Origin: a virus | Reading direction: 5' to 3' (one strand) | IMG/VR virus record: IMGVR_UViG_3300046168_000055 | Location: 1 to 45,404 of that record | DNA: 45,404 nt | Shown here: in pieces, positions 26,401 to 38,536 of the stretch | How the letters are laid out: each line of letters begins with the position of its first letter | How positions within the stretch are numbered: position 1 is the stretch's first letter | Translations under genes and position numbers: made by a program | The notes under the pieces: model-generated | Told to the model about the DNA's origin: nothing | What the model saw: only the letters and a program-made list of their open reading frames with translations | Databases searched by the model: none

Positions 26401-29400
26401 CACCACCTCTGGAAGAGTTGGATGTAGAAGCATTTTCAAACGCAGTTGCAATGGTAAGATTTCTATGACGGGTTGAATATACGTTGGGTGTCATGTCGTA
26501 TCCAAGTCTAAAGTTAAAGTCATCGGTGGTGCAAGTGCCCGATGAAGAAACGAAAACCACTCTATCAGAATCAATCAAGTCTTCTGGATTTGTAGATAGT
26601 GGTTGAGAATCACTAGAAACTACCCAAACTGCTATATTTCCTTCTTTGGTTGAGTATGTATCTTTCCAAATATAATAATCATTTGCGTTTCTATAAACAG
26701 GAAGTTGATTTCTGATAAGACTTATCATATAATATTCACCTTCAATTTTACTGAACGTGGACAATCTTACATCTGATCCAACTAAATTAACACTTGGTCT
26801 TGTTATTCCTGATTTATTGGTATAACTAACCTCAACCGAAACATCAAAGTCTTTTGTGGGATATATTTTTTCGTAAACTGCTCGGGTTGGAAATTTGTTT
26901 TCAACTGAATCGATATGAACCGACCAAGCAAGAATATTATTTCTCGCACCTATATAATTAACCCCATATCTATCAGCAACTTCAAATGTTTGTTTTACTG
27001 GAATAAGTGTAAATGATGTATCTTTTACTTCTTCGTTTCTCAACTTTGCTTGTTCTTCTACAAAAGTTTGACTTTCACATAGTTTTTTATACATTGATAT
27101 AGTTCCTGTATATCTGATGTCCGTTTCGTTTGGTCCCGTTCCGTAATTGGTATCAAACGATTCTGCCCGAAGTTCTATATCGTTATATGAAATTTCATTA
27201 GTAGAATTAAAATCACTTTCATTGAAAGCATACATATACAATGCATCATCTGTGGAGAATATTTCTGCTTCCTCTTTTTCAAAAAACATATTTGGTTTTA
27301 TTTTTGCAAGAACCCAAGCACCTCTAATTCCAATCTTGTTGCAGTTTGGTTTAGTTAAACTGTAAAAAACAATCCAGTTACTTGATTCGTGGATGTATGT
27401 TAATTTTTTGTTTTTTCTGTTGTGTGTTCGGTATTGACCATTTGCCGACTTCCATCTACCCACAAACCCGTCAACCAAAAATCCGTTATACTCAGATGTA
27501 CCAAGAACCAAAAAGTATTTACTCAACGATTTTTCTTGTGGAAAATAACCTTGATTGAAAATGGGATCAAGTGTACACTTATATGTTAAAAATTTATCTT
27601 TAATGTTTATAGTAGATACTGCATTTAGAGTGTCTTTTGTATAAATTAATGCTTCTGCATCATCTTCTTGTGTTACATCAAGTTCACGATTAACAGGAAG
27701 ATAATACTTCATTTTTTCATTTGCAGTTATTTCAAGTGAAAGTTCATCACCTATATCTAAGTTGGGATCGGTTTGTTTGTGATACAAATGCTTAACTTCT
27801 ATTAAGTCATTTCGTATTGTTTTAGAAGTTTCATCTTCTAATTCGATTACCTTAGAGTTTAAGTAGTTAACACCACCATAATTAAATTCTTCTTGTGCAT
27901 TCTGAACAAAGTCGTAGCTATGCACGTCTACTATTTTGGTTGATGTATCATCCAAGTTTCCAAGTAAGTATACCCAATACTCTTGGTCTGGATCAGAACT
28001 TACATCATAAGCAAGTATACAACAATTATTTTGATTTAGTTCACTCAGCAAATCATCTTTGCTTTTCTTTAGAATTAAATTTTCAGTTGCATAAAGTGCG
28101 TCAATAATTGCATCACCAACAACTACTCCTGTAAAATCGAGTTCCAACGGAGTTTCAACCTTGGATGTGTTATTTAGGTTATTACCAATATACACTATAT
28201 TCTTTTGTAAAGACTTACCCGGTGAATATTTTGTGATGTCGCAAACATAGTCTTGGTGTATCTCACTGTATTTGAACTTTATTGATAAATCTATTTCGTT
28301 TTGTTTCTCGTTAACACTTACAGATTTATAATGCACTCGGTATTCTAGTTTATAGTTTACATCAGTTGAAGTTAAATCTTGGTTGTACGCAATTACATCA
28401 AGTTTTCTAAGTTCAGTTGTTTCCAATTTCATATTGGTGGTCAACCGTATATTATTTAGCATTGGTTGTTGGATAATGTCTTTTGTTTTGTGATAAAACA
28501 AATTATCATATTTGGCAAATGTATTTCGTTTTGGTACTCCGTCTTCATAGAATACAATGTTACCCGAGTTTCTTTTTAATTCAATGCGTCTGTTGGCATC
28601 TATCTTATTTTCGAATTTGTACTTAATTTTAGTTGGAGTGGGAATTAACTTAATTTTATCAAACTCTTTTTCATTTTTTGTTATTATAGAACTATCATAC
28701 AAGTCTAACTTTACTTTAACATAAGACGGATCATTTTCCACTATGTCATTGATATTACCCAACATTTTCTTGTTACTAAAACTACACCCCCCAAACCGAG
28801 TGTTATTGTAAAAACCGTCACTTAGTGTCAACACACTTCCGGTTTCTTCGTTTCCAACAGTTCCACGATCAAGAGTTGCAGATAAAACTCCGTTTAATCT
28901 AAGTTTATGTTTTGAACCAGAAAATCTAAAATGACCCTTCTTTCTTTCTACAACTTCAGTTCCATTTTCACTTATAAGTGATTCTGCATACTCTCCCGTG
29001 AATGATCCGTTTATGTGACAATTTACGATCCCATTCACCGAACCGTCAAGTTTCATTAGTTTGTCATCAACTATCGTTACAGAGGAAGTGATTGAATAAA
29101 ACTTATAGTATCCGATTGGTCCTGTTTTTCTTTCGTTTACAAAAAAGTCACTCCAGGTTGTATAGTTGCCTGTAAGTTTTCGTACTTCTTCTTGTACATT
29201 TAATGAAAATGTAGCAGGAAAGTATCCATCTTCATCCACAGGTGCATAGAATCTAATCTTAGTTCCATTAGAAAGAAGTGTTTCAGTATTCTGATAATTA
29301 AATGGATTGTCGTTTATTAAAACCCAAGATTCTACATATGGTTCATAATAAATAAACCAAGTCTTTGCTGAGTTTTCAAAAACTCTTCTTTTATTTTTAT

Positions 29401-32400
29401 TGCGTGAAGATACATACCTACCATCAACTGATGACAAATTATTTCTTTCAGCAGATGATAGTTTATTTTTGTCATCAACGGACACATCAATAAAGTATTT
29501 GGATGTTATGGTGTAATCAACTAAACCAGAGTTAAACTTTGTTGAAACATACCTAGACTCTTTGGAGTGTTCAACTCTATACAAACTTCCGTCTATATAA
29601 TAATGACCAAACGAACTTGTTAGCCCATACGCATCAGGAGAAAGTGTGTTTTCGTAAAAGTTATTATATAGGTTTTCTTTGAAACTTGTTCCAGAAACTT
29701 GCTTGTAATTGAACTTACTTGTTAAGCAAACGACATTATTATCGTTTGGTTTTCCTTCAAACACAGGTTCGTTAGCAAATGATACTATGTCTTTGTTTTT
29801 ATTCCGACCAGACAAAGTTATATTTTTAAGTGGTTTGATCTTTTCCGTTGGTTCGATTACGGTCAACTTGCTTACATTTGATTGTATTTCATTGGAAACG
29901 GCTGTTCCTTTGAATTTTGTTCTCTCTAACAAAGTCGGTTCAATTACCAAACCCGATATGACTCTTGTTCTTGCTGGTAATAATTTTTCGAAATTTTCAA
30001 ATAAAGATGGATCAATGTACCCTTTCAATGTATTTAGGTAAACACTCCAATCAACACGTTGAAACCCCTCTCTATAAAACAACTTTCTGAAATTGTTCAA
30101 ATCTTTGTATTTAGATTTGTCGTAATCTTCCGGATTTCCTATATAGTCACCAAGTTTAAAGTCTCCAAAAAACTTTATTATTTCCTCGTTCAAAGGAACA
30201 CTTGGACCAAAGAACAACCCAATTGAATTTGAATCTTTACCCGCACGATCAAGTGATTTTTTCGTTGCTCTATTGTAAGGCGATAAAGGACCAACTATTT
30301 CCTGTTGTTCTGTTCTTATCTTATTGTTGTTAAAAACGTGCATCCCAAAACTAGGAAGTTGTGCAAACTCTCGTTTGAACTTGCCTATAAAGTCGTAAGG
30401 AAATTCAGTTTTAATAAAGTTAAAACACTTTGCGTGAGTTTCAAGAGATTTTCCGAATGCACCGTTTGAGATGATTCCGTATCCAGTTTTATAGTTTGAC
30501 ATCTCTGATATGTCGTGTGGTGAATCAAAGTTAGTCTTAAATAATAATTGCTTGCTTAAATTCTCGGCAGAACCTATATCGTATGATTGTGAAAATAATA
30601 TATGGTTTTCAAATATTGATTCTGAGATAGGCTCTGTGTATATTCTTATACGATCAATTAGACCTCTAAATTTGTGATCAGATTGATTGCCAATGTAAAT
30701 AGATTTGTCTGTTGAAAACAAAGTATATATTTCTTCGTTTACTATAACATCCGTGGTGTCACTAAAAACTATTCGGTTATCTATTTTTCGTTTTACTAAA
30801 ATTGATATTGTTTTTCGTTTAAGTGCATCAAATCTTTGATTTTTTTGCAATAGTATTTCATACCCACCCTCAAACCACATATAAATTGGTTCAGTTGATT
30901 CAACGGGACAAAAACTTTCCGAGTCATTTGATTTAAAGTAGAACCTACCGTATTCTCCACGACTTGTGTTGTCTAATTTTACACCAAATTCCCAGCTGGT
31001 TCCCGATAATATAACTATAGGTGTTCCTATGTCTCTTGCTTCTTCATTCAGTACAACTTTAAATTCTATGCATCGTGCTTCTGCGTTTTCATATGACCAA
31101 GGCAATTCTACATATTGATTTTCTTCACTTATGCTCAATCCATAGTCATATGAATCAAAGACAAACGCAGATTTATTTGATACATCATCTGAATACTCTG
31201 TTACTCCTCCATATTCTCGTACCGAAAACAATTGCTCTGGTATATCATAGCATCTTAACAAAGCATTAATAGATGCAAGTGTTCCTTTCGTTTTTAATAA
31301 ATATGGTAAGTTGTTTAGGATTCTTCTCCATATTTGGTTTCGTCTGTATTCTGTTGAGTTTTTATCTACTATTCCTGTTTTTTTAATTTCATCTGAAGAT
31401 GAATCTTGTCCCGCAAAGTTCATTCCCAGTGAGTTTAAGAAGTAGTAAATAAGTTGGTCAGGTATTCCTTTTTCTCTATCGTTTCTTACACCACGACTAT
31501 TACCCATATTTTCAATATAACCATGAATCTCATCAAACTGTAATCCTATTATATTTAGAAAGTTAATGAAGTCATCGTTTGATTCATCTCGAATCAAAAA
31601 CTCAGGTATATTCATAACAAGAGATTCGTCATTGGTTTGGTCATAATATACCGCATCTTTAAGTTTTTTAGTATACCAAGCATATCCGTGTGTTAGTTTC
31701 CACTCATTTGCATTTGATAAGATTGGATCAGGAGCAACTACTTGAGATTCTCCTGATAAACCCACGTCTATTACTCCAGGTGCCGACGTAATTGTGTCCA
31801 GTGGGTCAAACCCTGCGTGGTTTCTTTCTGATATAACCGGTACTACGAAGTAATATTTTTCGTTTTTTACTTCAATCCAATTTGATAATTTAAAATGTTT
31901 AGTGTCGGATAAAATCCAAGCAGAATCTTGGTCTTCCCACCATATATACCACTCACCATATCTGTGCTTGAACATGGGTTTGTCGTTGTAAACCCCAATT
32001 GAATCATATCGTCCATTTGCTAATGTATTTTTTTTAGTTAAACTTCGTATAGTTACATAAGAATTCCTTGGCCAAGCATCTTCAGACTCTGTATACAGAA
32101 GGAACCGTTCATATTCACTCAGTGTAGCAAGTTCATTAAACACTTTTGTTTTTGTATCAGCCAGATCAATATTACGTAAAACTGAGGTTGCTGAGTTGGC
32201 ATCTGCTTCACTCACTATATTGTTTCTTATATCCTCTTCAAGTGACTTGATTAAATACTCATACCGATCAATTTCACTCCACCACTTTGAAAGTTTTTCA
32301 AGTTTTTGACGGAATAATTCTAACTGTCGTGTTGCTGATGAATATTTTACAAAGTTTTTGAAATTAGTATAATCTTTGTCGTTGTTATTTATATTTTTAT

Positions 32401-33745
32401 TAAAATAACTTGAAATTGCTTTGGTTGTGTCATCCAACCTTGATTCTTCTTCCGTCTCAAGTTCTTCTTGTTTAAATTGCTTGGTTCCTGTGGTAGAACG
32501 TGTGGCACTTAAATTTGGTCCTCTAAGTTTGAATGATGAAATCTTACTTGACTTAAAGAAGTTACACTTCTGCATAATATCATCTGAATAAATTCCTGAT
32601 GAAATGTAGAACTTAGTCCCTATCTCAATGTCAATGGGAAGTGGTTCATACAATTTTAGTACAATCGGTGTGTGTTTGTCTGGATCATTTAAGTTTTCGT
32701 TTGTTGGAATTATACCCAACAACGGATATTTTGATCCATTACCTAGATTTAAATAATTAGTTAAATATGTATCGAACCGGGAAGCATACATTGATTCAAG
32801 ATAATCAACATCAAATAGAGATATCAGTATAGTCTTGAAAAAATCAACAACCAGTGAATCTGTTGTGTCACGACCAAGTCTTGGGTGGGATGATATTATA
32901 TAGTTTACTGAATTTAGATACTCTATATAATAGTCACTTTTTGTGAATGTGTTATTATACTTCGTTATTAAAATATTTTTATACAAGTTGTATACATCAG
33001 ACTTTATTGTATCTGCGTTTATGTAAACATCTTTTTCCGTTCCCCCTCCTAGAATATTTATTGTTTTTTCAACAACATCTTCATAGTCTTCCACCAACAA
33101 ACTAAGTTCAGATTGATACTCTTTAGATTTTACATCAGAGTCCTTTAACAACTTGTCAGTAAAATTGTAAAGAGCCGCACCTGGTAGTTTTTTATTAATA
33201 AGGTTTATGTACTCGTAACTTAAAGAAACTGCCGATGGTTTGACTGAAGTTTTTAAGCACTCGGGAACAATCTTTATTTCAGTTCTTGTTTGAGATATAT
33301 CCTTTACTACTAATTTTGTTTCATTTTCGTATGAACCACACAAATTATTTAGGAAGCAATATCTGACATAATACGTTCCTCGGTCTAACTCCAATTTTTG
33401 TAGATCGTGTGTGGGTGATACAAGCACACTATTTCCCAAACTTGTGTAATTTTGAGAAAACAAACGTGAACTGCCGGTTACATAATCACCCTCGTAATTA
33501 GTAAACTCAATATTAACTTGCTCATATGTGGGTAGTTCATCTACAACACGCCAACCTAAAAGTTGCTGATCCAAATTATAAACAGACATTTCAATAACAT
33601 CTTTTGGACTTTTACCAAACTCACTTTTAACCGCAGTGGTTTCGTATGATAATTTTAATGTATTTTCATCTACATAATAACCACGGGTTAATCTACCCTC
33701 AAGTTCGGGTTTATATTCTTGAATGTATTGTAATCCCGATGCCAT
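23495..33745 (-). CDS. giant tail/baseplate protein, 3416 residues
   Basis: This is the largest gene here and fully open. Residues 440-560 are charged and helical. Around 800-850 lies a conserved-type block ([17 protein letters not shown], then LFSVREYGG) that I associate with baseplate-peripheral proteins of T4-like phages. Residues about 870-1040 look LamG-like ([17 protein letters not shown], then [13 protein letters not shown]). A long beta-rich body follows. At about 3060-3145 there is a Pro/Ser/Thr linker, and a terminal domain with several aromatics ends DLTKEFK. The position after gp25 and gp6 is where T4 has gp7, gp8 and gp10, so it may replace one or more of those. No protease or lysozyme motif was seen. 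ATG 33745 has a weak ribosome binding site. Confidence 0.82.
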   Translation of the reverse strand: MASGLQYIQEYKPELEGRLTRGYYVDENTLKLSYETTAVKSEFGKSPKDVIEMSVYNLDQQLLGWRVVDELPTYEQVNIEFTNYEGDYVTGSSRLFSQNYTSLGNSVLVSPTHDLQKLELDRGTYYVRYCFLNNLCGSYENETKLVVKDISQTRTEIKIVPECLKTSVKPSAVSLSYEYINLINKKLPGAALYNFTDKLLKDSDVKSKEYQSELSLLVEDYEDVVEKTINILGGGTEKDVYINADTIKSDVYNLYKNILITKYNNTFTKSDYYIEYLNSVNYIISSHPRLGRDTTDSLVVDFFKTILISLFDVDYLESMYASRFDTYLTNYLNLGNGSKYPLLGIIPTNENLNDPDKHTPIVLKLYEPLPIDIEIGTKFYISSGIYSDDIMQKCNFFKSSKISSFKLRGPNLSATRSTTGTKQFKQEELETEEESRLDDTTKAISSYFNKNINNNDKDYTNFKNFVKYSSATRQLELFRQKLEKLSKWWSEIDRYEYLIKSLEEDIRNNIVSEADANSATSVLRNIDLADTKTKVFNELATLSEYERFLLYTESEDAWPRNSYVTIRSLTKKNTLANGRYDSIGVYNDKPMFKHRYGEWYIWWEDQDSAWILSDTKHFKLSNWIEVKNEKYYFVVPVISERNHAGFDPLDTITSAPGVIDVGLSGESQVVAPDPILSNANEWKLTHGYAWYTKKLKDAVYYDQTNDESLVMNIPEFLIRDESNDDFINFLNIIGLQFDEIHGYIENMGNSRGVRNDREKGIPDQLIYYFLNSLGMNFAGQDSSSDEIKKTGIVDKNSTEYRRNQIWRRILNNLPYLLKTKGTLASINALLRCYDIPEQLFSVREYGGVTEYSDDVSNKSAFVFDSYDYGLSISEENQYVELPWSYENAEARCIEFKVVLNEEARDIGTPIVILSGTSWEFGVKLDNTSRGEYGRFYFKSNDSESFCPVESTEPIYMWFEGGYEILLQKNQRFDALKRKTISILVKRKIDNRIVFSDTTDVIVNEEIYTLFSTDKSIYIGNQSDHKFRGLIDRIRIYTEPISESIFENHILFSQSYDIGSAENLSKQLLFKTNFDSPHDISEMSNYKTGYGIISNGAFGKSLETHAKCFNFIKTEFPYDFIGKFKREFAQLPSFGMHVFNNNKIRTEQQEIVGPLSPYNRATKKSLDRAGKDSNSIGLFFGPSVPLNEEIIKFFGDFKLGDYIGNPEDYDKSKYKDLNNFRKLFYREGFQRVDWSVYLNTLKGYIDPSLFENFEKLLPARTRVISGLVIEPTLLERTKFKGTAVSNEIQSNVSKLTVIEPTEKIKPLKNITLSGRNKNKDIVSFANEPVFEGKPNDNNVVCLTSKFNYKQVSGTSFKENLYNNFYENTLSPDAYGLTSSFGHYYIDGSLYRVEHSKESRYVSTKFNSGLVDYTITSKYFIDVSVDDKNKLSSAERNNLSSVDGRYVSSRNKNKRRVFENSAKTWFIYYEPYVESWVLINDNPFNYQNTETLLSNGTKIRFYAPVDEDGYFPATFSLNVQEEVRKLTGNYTTWSDFFVNERKTGPIGYYKFYSITSSVTIVDDKLMKLDGSVNGIVNCHINGSFTGEYAESLISENGTEVVERKKGHFRFSGSKHKLRLNGVLSATLDRGTVGNEETGSVLTLSDGFYNNTRFGGCSFSNKKMLGNINDIVENDPSYVKVKLDLYDSSIITKNEKEFDKIKLIPTPTKIKYKFENKIDANRRIELKRNSGNIVFYEDGVPKRNTFAKYDNLFYHKTKDIIQQPMLNNIRLTTNMKLETTELRKLDVIAYNQDLTSTDVNYKLEYRVHYKSVSVNEKQNEIDLSIKFKYSEIHQDYVCDITKYSPGKSLQKNIVYIGNNLNNTSKVETPLELDFTGVVVGDAIIDALYATENLILKKSKDDLLSELNQNNCCILAYDVSSDPDQEYWVYLLGNLDDTSTKIVDVHSYDFVQNAQEEFNYGGVNYLNSKVIELEDETSKTIRNDLIEVKHLYHKQTDPNLDIGDELSLEITANEKMKYYLPVNRELDVTQEDDAEALIYTKDTLNAVSTINIKDKFLTYKCTLDPIFNQGYFPQEKSLSKYFLVLGTSEYNGFLVDGFVGRWKSANGQYRTHNRKNKKLTYIHESSNWIVFYSLTKPNCNKIGIRGAWVLAKIKPNMFFEKEEAEIFSTDDALYMYAFNESDFNSTNEISYNDIELRAESFDTNYGTGPNETDIRYTGTISMYKKLCESQTFVEEQAKLRNEEVKDTSFTLIPVKQTFEVADRYGVNYIGARNNILAWSVHIDSVENKFPTRAVYEKIYPTKDFDVSVEVSYTNKSGITRPSVNLVGSDVRLSTFSKIEGEYYMISLIRNQLPVYRNANDYYIWKDTYSTKEGNIAVWVVSSDSQPLSTNPEDLIDSDRVVFVSSSGTCTTDDFNFRLGYDMTPNVYSTRHRNLTIATAFENASTSNSSRGGVVWGMIRNESACSTCDDMDYPTYDISITPTDASSLYIGSRKALDEIDATVVLDIECTRLDCDEELLDFYGTYSTSTEFESGEGVEYVNQIQDNVVVNKETTGWEISYLRILNERSTNKLISSKSTKVTERNPSCEYPKYGEYISDAGSISYLYLEKDEYDDILLHIMSDNDQVHNRTFIKTTLIKNNKSVWHSNYEWFIFSNIDEFTEIQSWCISDILSDKKIQYKERVRDDGTGNDMDEIYGIYYIERQGELDFDETKAIVANRKINFTISENDTLEINKYDPSTFTYKVRSEYGYQDDTDAFDVRKVLSTTSNRISTNIPVDFNYKPDFFGLDIPKSAKIRISNDGKLNNVSNPVVDFSIDFLENKIQEDIQIRIKDQYKRTTNEVSETFNYEFLSQDNPEQITNTLTTKRFRLNKQISNSVPEIRKISLTTKVDVFTSKDQTYIIENEKLINEAKDIVESFEDGSDEMSRELIVPFTNRCLYFNEIDYRLCDVNKIKIDGDLVSRGKQKQHLSKRRNLFRKRTANSVNTTVNRAGEIDRTPPIVRKRVPLDRVGGTTHDSFWFTDDTPVVTQTTPVPPRTYKGFSDLSNETRSKLEAYYSFNTAYEISWPNTPTPSPTNTATPTETNTPTLTPSPLPSPTPIPSPTGTPTQSPTLTSTPSPTNTHTPTITPTSTASATPSPTASFTPSLTSTPYVPTFLARDEETPTSFKLSGAKAKASDTNIILDGVYYLVSRYNNRPVYTNMWDLNKDKVEVEIWYETSGLSSYWYISSKVKDEDGVWSPTKTKHYYASSSAIHPGLVTEWKWYGNVDDPNEMQENPTLTEDLSGMFDIETYSVHGTSSENNFNNSTNNFQLKATPLKGSTNNTNTITKQDIFYIEGMEFNYTGCDSNAYQYNLSEGWYKPNQQEQITQTSEGGSNVWSVKISRTSLVEIPASACFGEYIEGTGNISVLKNIKGGPDLTKEFK
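24310..24570 (-). repeat. Pro/Thr/Ser-rich linker repeat in the giant tail protein
   Basis: About 85 codons of irregular (T/S)P repeats ([18 protein letters not shown] and similar), seen on the plus strand as GTTGGTG/GGAGATGG-like runs. It links the main body to the C-terminal domain, probably as an extended flexible or polyproline stalk. The low complexity gives a false plus-strand frame at 24264-24599. Confidence 0.8.
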
Positions 33746-33749
33746 CGTT

Positions 33750-34340
33750 TTATTGACCTAAGAATGGAAAGTTTTCAATGCGATCCAGTGACTTTTCTTT
33801 TTCTTCAGATGTTTTTGGTAAAAATGGAAATACATCCTGAAAATCATCGGCGGAAGTTCCTTCACCTGACGTGATTCTCTGTGATATGATTGTGTCTTTT
33901 GCAGCCAAGTACATCTCGGCCGAGTCTTCTCTAAATTTAACATTCTTACTCATTTCTTCATCAAGAGTAGAACTGAGTTCGTCTATTTGTGCTTGTAGCA
34001 TCTGTTCGTTTGATATTGCATCATCCAAATCTTCTTCAATCGATGATAACTCTTCATCGTCTTCTGGAAGAACTTCCTCAATTTCTTCAACATCATCTGC
34101 ATACTCTATTACGTCGGTGGCTGCATATGTTTCTACTTGGGGTGGTATAATTGGCAACTTCTCCATTGGGATTAGTAACAGATGCTCTTCTAATTTAGAT
34201 TCACTTGTTTCTTCGTTCAAATTGAAATTCAAAACCCCAAAGTTGTCTTCACTGCGATCAAGTTCTCCTTCGGTCAAAAGTTTTTTTAATTTTTGTTGAT
34301 CGAATTTGCTTTCTTTTAAGTATGTTGGTAAGTTATTCAT
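33750..34340 (-). CDS. acidic hypothetical protein in the baseplate block
   Basis: The 196-residue protein is strongly acidic in the middle ([20 protein letters not shown]). A predicted coiled coil follows ([20 protein letters not shown]), and the C-terminus runs [20 protein letters not shown] to NFPFLGQ. ATG 34340 has AGAGGT upstream and directly follows the previous gene; the stop lies five bases before the giant gene's ATG. It could be an assembly chaperone or tether for the giant tail protein, by position only. No family is recognised. Confidence 0.75.
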   Translation of the reverse strand: MNNLPTYLKESKFDQQKLKKLLTEGELDRSEDNFGVLNFNLNEETSESKLEEHLLLIPMEKLPIIPPQVETYAATDVIEYADDVEEIEEVLPEDDEELSSIEEDLDDAISNEQMLQAQIDELSSTLDEEMSKNVKFREDSAEMYLAAKDTIISQRITSGEGTSADDFQDVFPFLPKTSEEKEKSLDRIENFPFLGQ

Positions 34341-34343
34341 TTA

Positions 34344-35633
34344 TTAAACCTCTACTGACAGAGTCCTTTCATCCTCAAACACCTCATCTCCATACTCACC
34401 TTGTATCATTAGAAAAAATTTATAATAACGACCCGGTTGTAAACAAGAATAACTCATATTAAAAAAATGACCAGATTCATCACAACTAATCTGTGAATAT
34501 TTATCAAACATAATTATGTTTTCGTGTGTCTCTGCGTCTCGTATTCCATAAAACATATCGTAATCAGTATAATTGTTTCCAAGATAACTTGCTTTTTTGT
34601 TGAATGTCTTAATTGGATTTTTGTTTCTAACCCCCACATCCATTCTTACAATCTCAGAAGTTCTATATATTTTTTTTATGTTTTTGATTTTTGGAAACAA
34701 CTGACCCGATACTTTTGTTAACTCATCGGATGCAATCAAAGAATGCTCTTTGTATACAATCTCTTGACAAGTTGATGTAATTAGTTTGGTTACATCAATT
34801 GGTGGTTCATCTGCTATATCCACACTCGCATCAGAAAACCCTACATAGTCTGCTTCACTTTCAATTAGTGATCCTGATATACTACCTGATATACTACCCG
34901 ATATACTACCCGATATACTATCGTGATGACCACACGTCTGATCAGTTGTTGTTTTGCATCCATAAAAACTATAATCTATGTAAGAAAGTCTTAATGATGG
35001 TGAGTATATGGTATTTGTATCTCTTGAGAAAAATTTCAAACTACCGACTGAGTTTTGAGTGTTTGGTGAATCGTCTATTAATTTTAATACTAGCCCGTTA
35101 TTTGGAATGTCTCCCATTATCCACCTAAGTGCTATGTTGGTTATATCAATAGAAATGTCCGAGGTTTTGTCTTTTAGTATAAATTTAGAGTTTATTTCAT
35201 ATGTAACTCCCGCACAATCTTGGATGTGTGTGTAGTATGTTGGACCTGTGCTACCTTCTTCCGTCCATTTTGTGTCGGATGTTTTATATATCCAGTTGAC
35301 CGGATCATATAAAGGGTCAGTGTCTGATCCACGACCGTTTCCTTCAACCCAAGTATCACACACAGGGTACGCAGAAACTCCTACTTCTCCTGTTAGGTCT
35401 TCACTTTCAGTAATTTTTAATTCAAGTGTAAACTTAATGTTTGGGTAGTTTTTAAGTTCTTCTTTTTTTATCGGAGTTTCAAATTGAATTAGTATCTGAG
35501 AGTTTGTTTGTCCGACTGACTCAGAAAATGTGTTTTTAAGTTCAAGAATCTCACTTCTACCAAAATTTAATTCACGTAAAGCTTTTGAAGAATAAACAGT
35601 TGAATCTTGTGTGGGTTTATATAATGTATTCAC
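34344..35633 (-). CDS. DNRLRE-like baseplate/tail protein
   Basis: Residues 1-210 resemble DNRLRE/CBM-like jelly-rolls: DSTVYSSKALRELNFGRSEI at the start, ILIQFETP, CDTWVEGNGRG, DITNIALRWIMGDIPNNGLV and YSPSLRLSYID. A short SISG repeat linker follows (about 238-252). The last 170 residues form a separate beta-rich domain ending EVFEDERTLSVEV. The start is GTG 35633, overlapping the gp6 TAG (TAGTG), with GGAGGG just upstream. It lies directly after gp6 and probably belongs to the baseplate periphery or a fibre connector. Ligand binding is not proven by any visible site. Confidence 0.75.
   Translation of the reverse strand: MNTLYKPTQDSTVYSSKALRELNFGRSEILELKNTFSESVGQTNSQILIQFETPIKKEELKNYPNIKFTLELKITESEDLTGEVGVSAYPVCDTWVEGNGRGSDTDPLYDPVNWIYKTSDTKWTEEGSTGPTYYTHIQDCAGVTYEINSKFILKDKTSDISIDITNIALRWIMGDIPNNGLVLKLIDDSPNTQNSVGSLKFFSRDTNTIYSPSLRLSYIDYSFYGCKTTTDQTCGHHDSISGSISGSISGSISGSLIESEADYVGFSDASVDIADEPPIDVTKLITSTCQEIVYKEHSLIASDELTKVSGQLFPKIKNIKKIYRTSEIVRMDVGVRNKNPIKTFNKKASYLGNNYTDYDMFYGIRDAETHENIIMFDKYSQISCDESGHFFNMSYSCLQPGRYYKFFLMIQGEYGDEVFEDERTLSVEV
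34873..34920 (-). repeat. 12-bp tandem repeat, four copies, encoding SISG
   Basis: Four head-to-tail copies of CC(T/C)GATATACTA (plus strand) encode Ser-Ile-Ser-Gly on the minus strand. The first two copies have T and the last two C at position 3. Because the unit is four codons, copy-number change keeps the frame; it forms the linker between the two domains of the DNRLRE-like protein. Confidence 0.9.
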
Positions 35634-37606
35634 TATACCACCCTCCCTACTATATCCCGTGCAGGATATTTAATTTCAAATATAGATGGGTCCATGGATG
35701 GATATATAACTTTATTTACAGTTGCTCCTTCGATGTCGTATTCGTTTTCAGAATAATCACCGTCACTATTTGTTAAGTTGACGAATTGTAGGTTTGCTAC
35801 TGACTTTACTCCCTTAATCTGAGATATTAGTAACTCTACATTACCGATTTCTATTGGTTGGGAAATTTGCCAAGAACCTATATCAAAGTGTTTTTGAACC
35901 TCTGTCATTGAATTTAATAGGACTTCTTTTTTGTTAAAGTTTTGAAACACGGAAATTTCAAAATATACCCCCACATTAATCACGAATGCATTTGTAATAT
36001 TTATTCCATCCGTGAGCATTCTGTAGTTTGTCAAGTATGTGGTTAAGTTATGCAAAACCAAGTCGTTGGGTTTTATTAGTTTTTTATTTTCATCATAACT
36101 TAGTATGTACATATTAACTGCGAATGGATTATTTATTTCTCCATAAACAGAATTTAATCCGTTTGGTTGTACATCGGTGTCTGCTTGATTTGTTGATTTT
36201 ATCAAATCAATTTGAGATTTCGTGTCAAGAATTCCGTCTTTAGTTACAAATGCTTTGGCAACACTTCCATATTTACTTGGCATAGCATATGATCGTATAA
36301 CATAATCTTCTTTTGTTACTGCCCTCATTTGCGATGACAAATTTGCAAGTCCACGCATTCTTATTTCTTCATCTGTTTCTTGGCCACGACCCCCACGTGC
36401 AGGATTTAAGTTGTTTACTTGTAAACTGCTTTTTATGGTTTGCATCACCCGTTGTTCTACATCGGTTAAAAACTCATTACCGTCTGCGTACTGAACGGTC
36501 CCTAATGAGTTCAATGAGTGCGATTGAACATTTGATTCATTACCTCCACCGACATAATATTCAACAGTGATCGTTGTATTACTAGGTGATTCTCCATATG
36601 ACTCTGACTTCAAAAAGTTTGATGGGTCGTATCCCATATCTAAGGTACTTTTTGTTGTATTGACCACACGACCAACATTATTCATTGATGGTGCTATTAT
36701 TTCATCGTCGAGTCTGTCACTACCCTTTCCGAACTCAATTGTAACCGAGTTATCAGAGTTTGTATGTGTTATATATCTTCTTGAAGTTTTTATATACCGC
36801 AATACATACGGAACACTTGACGCATATTGATAAAAAGTTGGACTATTTCTTTTGTTGTTTTGGTCTTCAACCAGCACCAAATCTTGTGCCATATATGGAA
36901 CTTCGTGCCATACATTTCCGTCCGAATCCTTGACTGATACGATTTCTACTACATTTGGTTCGGTTAGTTCTATTTCAAAGAATTCTTGTGGAGGTCCAAC
37001 TGTAATTCTTTTTCTTATGAGTTGACCACTTGTTGCGTGTGCTGTTTTTTTCAATAAGTAGAAAGTTGGTTGAGACGATGAATCTCGTTCAAATACACTT
37101 ATTTCAAGTGGTGAGTCTACCGTATTTTCTCCAAACTGGATGCTGTTTGTTGTTCTAAACACTACGTCTGGATTGGCAGCTGATCTGACTTCCATTCCCG
37201 ACTTTATGTTTAGTGCGTATTTTAAGTCAGGAACATTCTTACCCTCGTCATTCAACTTAGACGGAACAACGTGCATAACAGTCAGCATAGTTGATGCAGG
37301 TCGTGCAGGTGATGGTTTATAACCTAGATAGTTTGCAAGTGTTAATATGTTTTTTCTTTCTGTTGCATATTGCAAAAAACTTTCTTTAAACTGATAATCT
37401 ATGTAGTAAGATAATACATCCCCAACATAAGATGCAAGTTCTACGAACATCATACCCGTAGAATTTTCAGAGAAGTCTGTGTATGTTCCTGGATAATAAG
37501 ACTTTATATGTTCAGTTAAACTTGCCTTGAAACTATCAAAGTCACGACTTAAATAGTTTATATCTTTTGCTTTTATGTTTGAATAAATTTGAAAATCATC
37601 TGCCAT
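35633..37606 (-). CDS. gp6: baseplate wedge protein gp6
   Basis: At 657 residues it is almost the same length as T4 gp6 (660). The N-terminus (INYLSRDFDSFKASLTEHIK, then STGMMFVELASYVGDVLSYY) is the typical gp6/baseplate-J start. The middle has ARGGRGQETDEEIRMRGLAN and TKEDYVIRSYAMPSKYG, the core-domain pattern of this family. gp6 forms the ring that joins the wedges and triggers sheath contraction. ATG 37606 has GGAGGT upstream. It sits between gp25 and a tail protein, as in T4. Confidence 0.93.
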   Translation of the reverse strand: MADDFQIYSNIKAKDINYLSRDFDSFKASLTEHIKSYYPGTYTDFSENSTGMMFVELASYVGDVLSYYIDYQFKESFLQYATERKNILTLANYLGYKPSPARPASTMLTVMHVVPSKLNDEGKNVPDLKYALNIKSGMEVRSAANPDVVFRTTNSIQFGENTVDSPLEISVFERDSSSQPTFYLLKKTAHATSGQLIRKRITVGPPQEFFEIELTEPNVVEIVSVKDSDGNVWHEVPYMAQDLVLVEDQNNKRNSPTFYQYASSVPYVLRYIKTSRRYITHTNSDNSVTIEFGKGSDRLDDEIIAPSMNNVGRVVNTTKSTLDMGYDPSNFLKSESYGESPSNTTITVEYYVGGGNESNVQSHSLNSLGTVQYADGNEFLTDVEQRVMQTIKSSLQVNNLNPARGGRGQETDEEIRMRGLANLSSQMRAVTKEDYVIRSYAMPSKYGSVAKAFVTKDGILDTKSQIDLIKSTNQADTDVQPNGLNSVYGEINNPFAVNMYILSYDENKKLIKPNDLVLHNLTTYLTNYRMLTDGINITNAFVINVGVYFEISVFQNFNKKEVLLNSMTEVQKHFDIGSWQISQPIEIGNVELLISQIKGVKSVANLQFVNLTNSDGDYSENEYDIEGATVNKVIYPSMDPSIFEIKYPARDIVGRVV

Positions 37607-37607
37607 G

Positions 37608-38069
37608 TTAAACCTCCACTGTTATTTCGAGTTCGTTTTCGGAAGCAGGTATTGCCACCACGGAATAAGTAACTTTAATGTTGGCTGCGTAAAAGTTTTC
37701 AGATTCTTTAGTTGTGTCTCTGGTTACCAAGACCTCCTCTATTAAAATCTCAGGCATCCATCTTTCAACCGAAGCAGTTATTGCGTCTTCTAATAAAGAG
37801 TCAAGATGTGCTTCGGTGTTCTGTTCAAACAACAGTGCTTTTAATTCACTTCCGTACTCAGGAACCATAGGTCGTTCTCCTTTTGCTGTCATTAAAAGCA
37901 TCTTGAGGTTGGTGTGATATCGTTCCCGTGTGCTTGTTATAGCTCCAAAGAAACCAAATTCGTTGTCGCGACCAAATGGCATTTTTATGCCAAGTGGAAC
38001 TTTATCGACAGGACCCAGTTGAGTGGGTACTTCGGTTTGATAATTTCTTGGTGGAACACGACTTTTCAT
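37608..38069 (-). CDS. gp25: baseplate wedge protein gp25
   Basis: At 153 residues it is slightly longer than T4 gp25 (132). It has the gp25/lysozyme-like fold signature: a basic start, NLKMLLMTAKGERPMVPEYG (the R-x-M-x-P-x-(F/Y)-G motif), LKALLFEQNTEAHLD and AITASVERWMPEI. gp25 binds gp6 and starts sheath polymerisation at the baseplate. The stop is one base before the gp6 ATG, and ATG 38069 follows AAGGAA. Order gp25-gp6 is as in T4. Confidence 0.93.
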   Translation of the reverse strand: MKSRVPPRNYQTEVPTQLGPVDKVPLGIKMPFGRDNEFGFFGAITSTRERYHTNLKMLLMTAKGERPMVPEYGSELKALLFEQNTEAHLDSLLEDAITASVERWMPEILIEEVLVTRDTTKESENFYAANIKVTYSVVAIPASENELEITVEV

Positions 38070-38495
38070 TTAGTTTCCTTTTTTAGCATCCACTGCTTTA
38101 AGTAATTGTGAGTAATCTTTTGTCAATGCAGATGATACGTGATCAGGTAGTGCATCAACATTTACATTATTTCCGTTCAAATCCGTAAATTCGTTATGTG
38201 GTTGGTGACCAGAAACCAACGATCCTTCTTGTGGTACACCACCCCTGGTTGCATTTAGTGCTTCGTTTATTGCCAAATTCTTACTATATTTTATTTTTGG
38301 TTTTTTACTAGTAGATACGACCTGCTTTGAGTTTTTTAGAACCTGTTCGGTTAGTTTTACCGGATCGGTTTCTTTTATCATTGGTGACTGGTCTTCCAAT
38401 GGATTTAAAATTTCTTTTATCATTTTTGGTAGAGACTCACTCAACTCTTGCTTTACAGCCACTCGTATTATATTTATCAGTTCTTGCTTTTTCAT
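38070..38495 (-). CDS. small hypothetical protein of the baseplate operon
   Basis: I place the start at ATG 38495 (MKKQELINIIRVAVKQELSE, 141 residues). The longer frame to 38552 would add MDRWLIYVCRLIYICRKKI, overlap the spike gene and has no ribosome binding site. The N-terminal 30 residues form an amphipathic helix. The middle is Lys-rich (KKPKIKYSKNLAINEAL), and the C-terminus contains HQPHNEFTDLNGNNVNVDAL. No family is recognised. The position between the spike protein and gp25 suggests a baseplate assembly role. Confidence 0.7.
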   Translation of the reverse strand: MKKQELINIIRVAVKQELSESLPKMIKEILNPLEDQSPMIKETDPVKLTEQVLKNSKQVVSTSKKPKIKYSKNLAINEALNATRGGVPQEGSLVSGHQPHNEFTDLNGNNVNVDALPDHVSSALTKDYSQLLKAVDAKKGN

Positions 38496-38536
38496 AATTT
38501 TCTTTCTACATATATATATTAACCTACACACATATA

